A stretch of 64,000 bases of DNA from Aristolochia californica (Eukaryota; Streptophyta; Magnoliopsida; Piperales; Aristolochiaceae), in the NCBI GenBank assembly GCA_029961685.1, contig JARWKL010000008.1, forward strand, positions 36,675,144-36,739,143. The letters are read 5' to 3'. Each line of letters starts with the position of its first letter. Position 1 is the first letter of the stretch. The notes under the pieces are model-generated. The model worked only from the letters and a program-made list of their open reading frames with translations. It had not been told where the DNA came from and searched no databases. Of the stretch, positions 1 through 7,962 are shown in pieces. Position numbers and translations under genes: made by a program.

Positions 1-2695
1 TTTCATAATTTTAATATTTTTCAATGAATTCAAGTTTGAGTTCAAGAACAAATCGTCACTCAAACAAGTAGGCTAAAAACAATGAAAAAAGAATTACTAG
101 GCTAAGGGATCCACCTCCATTACCCTTATTCCTATAAGGCAAGGTGCTGATACCCTCAAATAGTTTAGACCCAAAAGCCTGGTTTCTAGTCCTTAAAAAA
201 TCATGGCCAATGTCCTCTCATCTAGATTGGGTAATCTTCTATAATCAGCCCAAGCCAAAATGCTTTTACCAAAGGTCATCAAATTCTTGATGCAACCCTC
301 ACCACATACTAGTGGACCTATTTCATAACAAGAACAAAAAGGTTATCATCAAACTTGACCCTGAGAAGGCTTTCAATTGTGTGAGTTGAAATTTCTTGGA
401 TTTTGTGATTTTGGGAATGGATTGTGGCTGCAGTGGAGAAAATGGATCATGTCATTCTTTTCCCCCACATCCTATTGACTACTTATTAGTGGAGAAACTC
501 ATGGATACTTTGCAAGCGTAGACATGAAGGTTGCTCAGACTAAGAAGGAATCTCTAAGACAATAAAGCCTCAAATACCAGCAGATTACTGAGTATCCTTG
601 GGGACGACCTTATTATCATCTGGAAATTGGAGCCAATTGGCTCCCCACTACTGCCTTGTTCTAACCAAAATCCTGCATTTGGGTTAGCTTGGAAGTTGCT
701 TGGACCTCTTGAAGTCCTCTTTTTTTTTTTAACAAAATTCTCACCTATGACAATGTTCTGCACAGAGATGGTTTGATTATGAATACCCAATCAAAATGAT
801 CATAGTCTGAAACACACTTTGCTCAATTTTTAAAGGTAGCTCAAACACTAATCACCTCTTGAGTGAAGAATAAAAAAACTTGACTTAAGATGGAGGTTGG
901 GCACACTCCTATACTTTTTAAGTAGCAGGTTCAAGCATTAATCTGAAATACGAAAACACAAGAAGATAAACTAAAGAAATATTAGAGGAAAATAACTTTA
1001 ACTAGAAGAAGGCGACTATGCAACACTCATACTTCCAAACGAAACTAGAATATGACCTTTTTTTTAACAACTAGGGGAGACTATAATGGTAGAACTTAAT
1101 AAATTTGACCAAGTATAATTTTTTTTTAGATGGTGACAACAATTTTTGGGTTGACGATGCATAAGATACACAACCAAGTAACAAAAACACAAAACTAGAA
1201 AACAACATCGAAGCAGGAAAATTTTACATAGCTTTGAACAAGCTCATCATGGAGTGATTAATTGTGACCAAAAATCTTTCATTAGAAGAGAAATTTGGAT
1301 AAATAACTAAAATTCTAGGAGAAAATTAAACACAATTTACGCTAATGTATGGAGAGATAAAGGAAAGAAAATAGGAAAAAAGAGAGAATTTCGGGAGAAT
1401 TGACCTTTAGTACTTCTTATATCAATATCTCCCATAATACAGATAAAAATTACAAAATGTGTACTTCTTAATAAAATAGACTCAAAGAGAGTTAATTTGA
1501 TACCTAATTTGACATAAAAAGCTTCATTCTTTAATGTGTTATGACCTCATAAAATATACTTTTTTTTAGAAAAATAATTTGATAGATTTCAGATTCTGTC
1601 ATATGGCTGAACTGAGTGCTCTTTCTTCTTTGGCTAGCATAGCCATTGACTCTTCCGATATTGTTATCTTCCTTTAGAAAAACTCAGATTGAGAATTGGT
1701 TTAATATTTAATAAAATAGACTTATAGACATATATTTTAACTTATATTTTTCCATATAAAGTCACGTTATTAATGGTATAAAATACCTCAAAAGTTGAAG
1801 CTTTCTGCTATTGCACAAACCTCTCTTGCTGTACAACCTTTGCTACTTCAAATATTAATTTCTATTTGTAGAAAACTCTGATTGCCAAAATTATTTTTGC
1901 GTTGGAAAGAAGACTCGATGTTCTTCGTTTAATCAACTAGCAGATAAAAAACGTATCCTCCTTTAACCACTTTTGGTAGGAGACTTCTTCTTCTTTAGTA
2001 GATGGAGGTGGTTTAGTGAGATGACCAACAAGACCTCGAAGTACAAAATACGCTTAATAGACTAGGACCATAGAAGGTAGATAAACCCTTGAGATGAATA
2101 ATAGTTATTTTCAATTAGTCCTATTTTCCATATTCATTGAATGAACTCATGGATTTATCTTCACTTTCTACCATATTTAGCAAGGGACAAGGGAAAACTT
2201 GTATCTTAGAGATTCTGAGAGGATAAAAAGACACACTTATGGCTGAATAACAAGATTACCTTTTGGGAATACAAAAAACATAAACGTGCATCAAATCAAG
2301 TAAAGAGAAACAAGACTAAAACGATGCATGAACCTAACATTTTGGAATTATGAAGCATAAACAATTTTCTTTCATGTAAAGACAAAATTTCAGCCGCTAG
2401 TGAATTAAGGAAACTTAGCCAAGAATAAATACCATAAACATGTCTCCTAAACATGCATAAAATAGAAGGAAGAAATGTAACTAAAGTCTCAAACCATAAA
2501 TTAGGGCTTCAAGCGACAAAATACACCTTAACCAGCAAGACACTATGAGATTAATGGAAGCACAAACAAGGAGTTTTCAAACTCCTAGTAGCTATTGAAA
2601 ACTCAAGAAAAAAATAGGTTTGAAGCAAGGCATTAAATAAAATTGAAAATAAGGGCTTGTAGTTGTTCTAACCCTAATTTAACAGGAATGAGAAG
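1..2695. other. Non-coding, transposon-derived stretch
   Basis: No credible coding region is visible; open frames are short and match no family I know. The part at about 1555-1950 resembles the interior of element E at about 35,340-35,900: both carry a 'gatagattt..tctgtcat' run, a 'ccattgactcttcc' run and a later 'aagcttt/gatttctgct..cgctc' block. I infer that this is the interior of another copy of that non-autonomous family, in the same orientation. No LTR edge is visible at the left end of the window. Confidence 0.5.
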
Positions 2696-3034
2696 TGTTG
2701 AATTTATGGAAAAGTAAAATACTTCATTGACTTCAATAACTTTTTGTAATTAGAGCAAATGAACCTCTATTTATAATAGAGGAAGGTAGTAGAGTCAAAT
2801 TACAATAAAACTACCCTTGTCCCAATTACACCCAAACTCTAATACCTAAAGATAAGTCCTAACATAATTAAATAACTCAATATAGATAAAAACAAACATA
2901 ACTCAAACTGAAACTCTTATTTGACGTGACCCTAAGATAAAGATACTTGTGTGAGTTCTTCTTGATCTTCCAACTGATGTGATAAGGATGCCAACTCATG
3001 GTAATCATTGTGGGTCTTACTTCTTATGGACTTG

Positions 3035-3334
3035 TGCTACGGTCCCAAATTTGACACAAAGATTCGTAGGAAGGAAGAGGAGGACGATGAAGATCTAGCT
3101 AAAGGGAAGCTTGAAAACCCTAGTGCTCGTTGAGGAGAACTCCAAGCCTATTACACTTCAATACTTCAATGCTTGTCTTTCTCATTACACTTACCCCTTA
3201 AATAGGGTTGATAAAATATTACAAAATACCCCTATAAATAAAATATTCTAAAAATACCCATGTGGTCTAAAACTGAAATAAATAAAGTAAATTAAAATAA
3301 TAATTAAAATAATAATGTTATTGTGTGCATAACA
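3035..3334 (-). repeat. CapR-1 3' LTR
   Basis: This 300 bp LTR aligns with the one at 7424-7761. On the minus strand it begins TGTTATGCACAC and ends GGGACCGTAGCA, so it keeps TG..CA ends, although the last block (GTAGCA) has diverged from GTAACA. Relative to the other LTR it lacks a short stretch around 'caccctgttagggtt' and another near 'ttctagaattaacctaa'. Differences between the two LTRs mean the insertion is not recent. Confidence 0.9.
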
Positions 3335-3458
3335 TTATACCCCCTGGAAGAACGAACTTGTCCTCAAGCTCGAAAGTAGGGTCTGTAAGCCGACGTCTCC
3401 ACCTGTGCACAAGTAGCATCCGCAGAGCGGTGTCCTCCCTCTGGATGCCCCAAGTCAT
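3335..3458 (-). pseudogene. Residual gypsy pol C-terminus and polypurine tract
   Basis: Read on the minus strand this encodes a tail with the motif [12 protein letters not shown] just before the purine run CCAGGGGGTATAA that abuts the LTR. The tail 'DATWE..., .FELEDK' is the usual C-terminus of plant Ty3/gypsy polyproteins. The DNA aligns closely with 25,520-25,680 at the same position in CapR-2, including 'gcggatgctacttg' and 'gagacgtcgg'. It is the only part of pol left in the element and shows that its ancestor was a gypsy-type retrotransposon. It is frameshifted here. Confidence 0.75.
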
Positions 3459-4125
3459 CAAGTCAGGTAGACCGAATTCAACCTTATGATCTAGACGTCC
3501 AGAACGTAACAATGCTGGATTCAATGTATCAAGTCTATTTGTAGCCATCAAGACTAGGATATTACCGCGAGCATCAAACCCATCAAGCTGATTAACAACG
3601 TCAAGCATTGTACACTAAACTTCATTAGCACCACCAACACCATCATCAAAACGAGCACCACCTATGGCTTCCACATCATAAAAAAAACAATGCAAGCCGT
3701 CATTGAATGAGCAGTTGAAAAGGTTCGCAGACCGTCCTTGCCCCTTCACCAACATATTTTTGGACAATCTCACTACCAATAACACGAATAAAGTAGGCAA
3801 CTGGTCTGTTGGCTACAGCTCTAGCTAAGAGAGTCTACCCTGTCCCTGGAGGACCATAGCAGAGAAGTCCCTTTGGTGGGTCAATTCCCAGCTGAACAAA
3901 CCTATCAGGATGGAGCATAGGCAGCTCTACAACTTCTCGCATCTTTTCAATCTGCTCCATACAACCACCAATATCATTGTATGTCACATCAAGCTTTTCT
4001 TCAACAGTCATAGTAACACTAGGATCAATTTTTGGAGGCAAAGGAATCTGAATCTGATATTTGTTGCGATCAACACCCACACGCATGCCTTCTTCGATAT
4101 CTGTTGGAGAAACCTTATCCCCTAA
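3459..4125 (-). pseudogene. RPT1: Captured fragment of 26S proteasome ATPase RPT1 (regulatory subunit 7)
   Basis: RPT1 is one of the six AAA+ ATPases at the base of the 26S proteasome, which unfold substrates. The fragment runs from the segment [19 protein letters not shown], through the AAA domain entry ([20 protein letters not shown]), Walker A (GPPGTG, followed by a stop where lysine should be), IRVIGSE and YVGEGAR, to [24 protein letters not shown] and KVEFGLPDL. The Walker B acidic residues are altered, and there is at least one frameshift (about 3700-3720) plus a stop at about 3609. About 220 codons are contiguous with no intron, which suggests an mRNA origin. It joins eEF2 sequence upstream and the gypsy pol tail downstream. 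It is not functional as an ATPase. Confidence 0.9.
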
Positions 4126-4128
4126 CCC

Positions 4129-4560
4129 CACAACCATATGATTGGACTTGGCTAGCAATTTCATACCGTCAAGCTTGGATAGATTTGAAGCAATGCTGCA
4201 TTGGATGGCAACATGCACCATAGGGGACACAGAGAACTTCCTGGCTCGAATTGGGTGAGCAACTACTTCTTTCATACCAGTCAAAGTAGCATTAAGGAAC
4301 TGATCCAATCCAACCAAAGACTTTGTATGGCCACAAAGAACAACGACATCAGACTCCAGCATCATCCTCATCCAAATGATAGTTCTCTGGACGTTGGGCA
4401 TATATAAATCATTTTACTGGCCCAGTGCAAAAGTTGGGCCCATAATGCTAACCATCATACCAGTGCAGACCTTACCTGCAAAGGGACACCCAAGGGCAAT
4501 AAATCGACCTTTAGCAGAGGCAGGAATCATCTGAGAAACATAAAGGAGAAGTGGACCATC
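4129..4560 (-). pseudogene. EEF2: Captured fragment of translation elongation factor eEF2
   Basis: eEF2 is the GTPase that moves the ribosome along mRNA. The fragment matches the middle of the protein after the GTPase domain: [59 protein letters not shown] and AKSNHMVV. The GTPase domain and the diphthamide domain are absent. One in-frame stop lies at about 4411-4413. The neighbours are fused directly: glutamate synthase sequence ends just before it, and RPT1 sequence starts within a few codons after it, in the same reading frame. The family match is strong because many short eEF2-specific motifs occur in the right order. Confidence 0.92.
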
Positions 4561-4563
4561 CAG

Positions 4564-4707
4564 AGCACAGTTGCTACCAGGTTTCCCAACTACTGCTACA
4601 GTACCACCCGGCAGGTACTCATACCCATGATCACCAATCCCTTCAACCACAGCTTGAGCCCCATAGTGACGCACCCAAAACATCTCAGCAGCAGTGCCAT
4701 TCAGAAA
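4564..4707 (-). pseudogene. Captured fragment of glutamate synthase (GOGAT)
   Basis: About 48 codons match the C-terminal beta-helix (GXGXG-like) domain of plant glutamate synthase: [27 protein letters not shown], then [13 protein letters not shown]. In the family the expected forms are GTAAERF, GA.AVVEG.GDH.CEYMTGG and V.LGK.GRN, so several conserved residues have changed. The glutaminase and flavin/iron-sulphur domains are missing. It follows vacuolar sorting receptor sequence and precedes eEF2 sequence in one frame. The assignment rests on this single motif block. I cannot tell the ferredoxin and NADH forms apart. Confidence 0.8.
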
Positions 4708-5004
4708 TGTGAATGCTTGAGGACAGTACCATGTTATGTAGTGAGGAGTGACCAGGCTGTATCCACCTTGTTCAAGTAACTGTGTTGCACCCTTGAAAGC
4801 CTTCACAAATTGTATCAGCATGTCACACGTAGGCCCACGCTCAACATTGCTATTGGTCCACAACGCATACTCCACCTGGTCATCTGGGTGGGCCACTGCT
4901 TCTGTCCAGGCAAGGTGAACATTAACCATTTCCCCACTGGCAATAGCCTTCTGTGAAGAACCAAGAAATCTATCTCCATATGTTGCAGAACCAAGAAATG
5001 GCAA
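4708..5004 (-). pseudogene. Captured fragment of a vacuolar sorting receptor (VSR/BP-80)
   Basis: VSRs are membrane receptors that carry soluble cargo from the Golgi to the plant vacuole. About 100 codons match the lumenal part after the protease-associated domain: [51 protein letters not shown] and [14 protein letters not shown]. The EGF repeats, membrane segment and cytoplasmic tail are absent. Several cysteines that pair in the lumenal domain are changed (for example NVERG where NDECG is expected), so this piece would not fold as in the parent. It is in frame with the pieces on both sides. Confidence 0.88.
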
Positions 5005-5114
5005 ATTGAACTTACTACCCTGTGAATCTCCTCTCATAATAGGGCCCTGCAAACTACCTTTTATGATAGCATATATACCACGCAACACATTTAACAAGGT
5101 CATTGAAAAAAACT
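5005..5114 (-). pseudogene. Unassigned spacer between PABP and VSR fragments
   Basis: About 37 codons in the same open frame (starting [16 protein letters not shown] and ending near GDSQGSKFN). I do not recognise a family. It may be a diverged part of either neighbour or a further short capture. Confidence 0.35.
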
Positions 5115-5232
5115 TGCATGAAGTCAGTAGACTAAACTCAGAAAACAATTGGCTCAGCTTCTCATCATCTATGCTGTCAACCAGTTTCGTCAAGTACAGG
5201 TGCAGCCCTTGGTACTTGTCTCCAGTCACATT
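5115..5232 (-). pseudogene. Captured fragment of poly(A)-binding protein, RRM
   Basis: The block [20 protein letters not shown], then KLSQLFSEF and LTSCK, matches the linker and first half of the fourth RNA-recognition motif of cytoplasmic PABP, where the family has DKYQG.NLY.KNLDDSI.DEKL..LFS.FGTITSCK. The RNP-2 strand is recognisable (LYLTKL for LYVKNL); RNP-1 is missing. PABP binds mRNA tails and promotes translation. The piece lies directly after an in-frame stop (about 5239-5241) that separates it from the unidentified module upstream. Confidence 0.82.
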
Positions 5233-5607
5233 ATAAATCTGCTAAAACCATCCCTTCAATGTTCGTATCACCTTTGACCTAGCTCCAACAACTACAGAAA
5301 GAAGTTTTGCATTGCCATTTCGGTTGGTCATGCTATCAACATTTGCAAACACACTGGCAGCAGTACTGTCAGATTCCACCTTCACATCAGCAACAAGTGC
5401 AAGAGGCTTATACACACTGCTGTCCACACTGTCTTTTTTAAATTTGACCACTGAACCAAACCCATTAGCATAGACAGCACGCCCATCAGTAGTTTCAGAA
5501 GTCAACAATTTATATTGTGTTGTTGTCTTGGCACCCGGTTTGGTGCTGGAACCTTGTCCCCACATTTCTGCCACGCAAGTGAGAGCATCTGCAGGATAAC
5601 CATGGCG
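5233..5607 (-). pseudogene. Captured module of unknown origin
   Basis: About 120 codons, open except for the stop at about 5239-5241, in the same frame as the RDR piece before it. Features seen: HGYPADALTCVAEMWGQG at the start, then a stretch with SETTDGRAVYANGFGS, a run DSVDSSVYKPLALVADVKVE, and ends VVVGARSKVIRTLKGWF. I do not recognise the family and it may be more than one fragment. By its position between host fragments I infer a host-gene origin. Confidence 0.45.
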
Positions 5608-6320
5608 ACAGTCAACAAGATGATGCATCCCAAGAGCGTTAACAGCTTCCAGAATCCGAATATCTCCCGGGTGAAGACAAGGATTCTTTGCTATTACCAG
5701 AGTCCCAATGACCACTTTCGCATTATTTTTCAAACATAAAAATTTTGAACCACGCTTATTGCAAGACTTCTCTAGTAAAGGGTTGGATACTTGGATAAAG
5801 CATTGTCCATGTCCAAGTACCCCAAGTTCATCCAAGCAACCTAGCAACCATCTGCCCAATGGGACAAAGATCCTAGCCTTGTGTAAACGGTCCCCTACCT
5901 GGGCAGACCACAGAGAAGAGAGCATACCTCTGAGATCAGGCTCAGTTTGAGGCCTGAAACGAGCACTTAACATCATGGTGGCATTATTGCCATGCTGAGC
6001 ACACGAAGTAGTTAGAATCTCGTATGCTACATCAGCATTCTCAAGAATCTTGTTCAACTTAAAAATCATCCTATCCTGCATTTTCTCAAAAACATCGTCA
6101 GGGATACCCAAGGTTGAAAGTAATGGCACAAATTGACGGTTTAAGAACCCAGACTGGAAGTAAGACCATGAGACCACTTCAAGCATTCTGTGGTTAGAAC
6201 GGAATTTGTTCATGCTTGGTCTCAGGGAGAGATGGTATCCATCATTATTTCCTGGCCAACATGCAATAACACCCTTATAGCCTGCATATCTGATCTGATG
6301 GGGACTGCAATGTTCTTTTT
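5608..6320 (-). pseudogene. RDR: Captured fragment of RNA-dependent RNA polymerase (RDR2-like)
   Basis: Cellular RDRs make double-stranded RNA for small-RNA silencing. The fragment begins in another frame with IRYAGYKGVIA, moves after a frameshift to LRPSMNKFRSNHRML, then FLNRQF, LLSTLGIPDDVFEKMQ, TEPDLRGMLSS, KARIFVPLGRWLLGCLDELG, GQCFIQVSNPLLE and AKNPCLHPGDIRILEAV..LHHLVDC-like sequence (here GMHHLVDC). It stops just before the catalytic DLDGD motif, so it cannot polymerise. The wording LEAV..HHLVDC fits RDR2 better than RDR1 or RDR6, but that is a recalled impression. It is the first cargo piece after the leader region. Confidence 0.85.
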
Positions 6321-7409
6321 TGTTCTTTTTCTGAAAAAAAATTCAGCAATCCCCATAAAATTTTCAGCTGCTTCTTCGCTAAAATAAAACTGAAGAGGTG
6401 CAAGCGTTGATGTCCCCATAAAAAATATTTCTATGAATTCTGGCATCCTCCAAAAAATTTCCTCTTGAAATGCATACACCCCAGCCAAAATTCCATTACT
6501 TTGGCACTGTTTCTCTGCTTCACGAAGCAGAGAACCTTCGTCCCCAATTTTTGAGTTGTGTTGCTGCTGCTCAGTCCCTTGGAGGCCCTTCACCCCCATG
6601 GAAAAATTGTTTAAACAAGAAATTCGATGGCATTTCAGAAGTTTACCCCAAAATACTTTGAAGTGGGTTCCCCGTTGGACTGCCAAGAGCTAGATTGACA
6701 GTGAGAGGTTGTGGCTGGAAGTCACATCCCACCGGACTTGCTTCCGACGGAGCCTCCTCCGTGTTCAGTGGCGAAGGGCAGCCCTTTGGGGCTTCGCCTC
6801 TTGGGGATTTTTCGAGACAGCGGGCTCTCGAAAACACCTTCTTGTCGGACGAATTGTCGGCAATATTACCTTCTCCTGTGCTGGGAGACATTCTGCTGGC
6901 CGTGAGAAGGGATTTTTTGAGGTCGAACCCAAATCAACCCTTACCGACGGGGTTTTGGCAGCATACCCCTCCGATTTCCCCAAATCTTCAACGTCGTTGT
7001 TCGGCTTTGGATTTCCTTGCGCGGAAATTTTGAATTTTTCTGAAGCATGGCCTTTCTGCCCGTCTGGATTTGAGGTCGCACCCAAATCTTCCGCAGGGAC
7101 TTCGGCTGGTAAACAAGACAAAACTTTTAATTTTTCTAACCCATAGCCTGTTTTCCCGTCCGAGACAACTTCTGCTATTTTCCCGTCTGTGCGTACTTCT
7201 TGCTCGGAGATTTCAGGTCGTATGACTTTCTTTTTTACGACATCGATATCCCTCTTTAGCACATAAATTTCAATAGAATTTCTACGCATTCCCTTCTGGA
7301 ATGATTATTTCACTTCTCCCAATCATTTGCATACTTTTTCCATCGAATCGCATATCTTGTGCAGAATAATAATTTCTTTTTGGAATAGAGAATAACCCAT
7401 TGTGTTACC
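6321..7409 (-). pseudogene. CapR-1 leader region (gag-like position, family unknown)
   Basis: This lies between the primer-binding site and the first host fragment. A possible start ATG is at 7398-7400. The frame is broken after about 25 codons and reopens at about 7289 for 174 codons. Two blocks are shared with CapR-2: KKKVIRP at about 7205-7240, and MGVKGLQGTEQQQ at about 6590 (MGVMGLKGAEQQQ in CapR-2). No zinc knuckle or known gag domain is visible. The DNA at 6700-7150 is more GC-rich than its surroundings, and both strands are open there, so the coding strand is inferred from the homologous element. It may encode a reduced gag or serve mainly as packaging leader. Confidence 0.5.
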
Positions 7410-7421
7410 GCTCTGATACCA
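7410..7421 (-). promoter_or_regulatory. CapR-1 primer-binding site (initiator tRNA-Met)
   Basis: On the minus strand this reads TGGTATCAGAGC, complementary to the 3' end of plant initiator tRNA-Met, two bases after the 5' LTR. It sets the element's direction. Confidence 0.93.
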
Positions 7422-7423
7422 GT

Positions 7424-7761
7424 TGTTATGGTCCCAAATCTGACACAAGGTTTCGTAGGAAGGAAGAGGAGGACGACGAAGATCAAGCCAAATGGAAGCT
7501 TGAAAACCCTAGAGCTCATTGAGGAGAACTCCAAGCCTGTTTACTCTAGAATTAACCTAATTCTCAATACTTCAATGCTTGTCTTTCTCATTACACTTAC
7601 CCCTTAAATAGGGTTCACCCTGTTAGGGTTTAAGATAAAATATTACAAAAATACCCCTACAAATAAATTATTCCAAAAATACCCCTGTGGCCTACAACTG
7701 AAATAAATAAAGTAAATTAAAGAAAAACAATTAAAATAATAATATTATTGTGTGCATAACA
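7424..7761 (-). repeat. CapR-1 5' LTR
   Basis: A 338 bp LTR that starts TGTTATGCACAC and ends GGGACCATAACA on the minus strand. It includes CCCTATTTAAGGGG, a plausible TATA-like promoter, near the middle. It aligns with 3035-3334, with both LTRs of CapR-2 and with the solo LTR at 53,411-53,838. Confidence 0.92.
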
Positions 7762-7868
7762 GCTTGGGCCCATCTTGTCAGCCTTCCTTGGTTGTGTGGC
7801 CCATCTTATAATAATCTTAGATATGTGGGTCTTCCTTGGTCGTGTGGGCTTGAGCTTATCTTCCAAAA

Positions 7869-7962
7869 ATAACTATACCCTTTATCCTAGAGAATGAAAA
7901 AGAGACAAAGAACATAAGATATTTAAAATAGTGACACCTGAGCTTGTTTATGTCTTTCAACA
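7869..7962 (-). repeat. LTR edge of copia J
   Basis: The stretch ends with 'tttcaaca' directly before a polypurine tract on the minus strand (CAACTTGAGGGGGAG). It is similar to the LTR remnant at 51,557-51,683 ('accc..caccctagagagagtgaa', 'ataagatattta'). The rest of this LTR probably lies left of LTR-I, but I could not place its start. Confidence 0.55.

Larger units (their letters stand above)
3035..7761 (-). mobile_element. CapR-1: LTR retrotransposon carrying host-gene fragments
   Basis: The element has two direct LTRs (300 and 338 bp), an initiator tRNA-Met primer-binding site just inside the right LTR, a polypurine tract just inside the left LTR, and a 5-bp target duplication (acttg on the left, gcttg on the right). 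The uninterrupted version of the target is at about 34,045 in element E, where 'cttatgggcttgggttcatctt' runs through, so the left copy has changed one base. The 4.1 kb interior encodes no protease, reverse transcriptase or integrase. It holds a leader region, at least six recognisable host-gene fragments and a short gypsy pol tail. It must be non-autonomous. CapR-2 has the same layout with different cargo. Confidence 0.92.
2696..7868 (-). repeat. LTR of the E/F family (LTR-I), split by CapR-1
   Basis: The two outer pieces (2696-3034 and 7767-7868) add up to 441 bp, the same length as the LTRs of element E (442 and 441 bp), and match them along their length, including 'tataatagaggaagg' (reverse complement of the TATA region) and the start 'tgttgaatttatgg'. 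The right end is decayed (ttccaaaa where ttccaaca is expected). There is no primer-binding site on the left and no polypurine tract on the right, so it is probably a solo LTR. I could not find matching target duplications (agaag against ataac). Confidence 0.75.

Noticed and set aside
3459..6320. A cluster of independent processed pseudogenes
   Set aside because: There are no poly(A) tails or separate duplications. All pieces share orientation and one frame and lie within a single pair of LTRs.
6695..7146. Long open frames on the plus strand (112 and 145 codons) in the CapR-1 leader
   Set aside because: They overlap a GC-rich region that is open on both strands, match nothing, and run against the element. 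The shared blocks with CapR-2 are on the minus strand.
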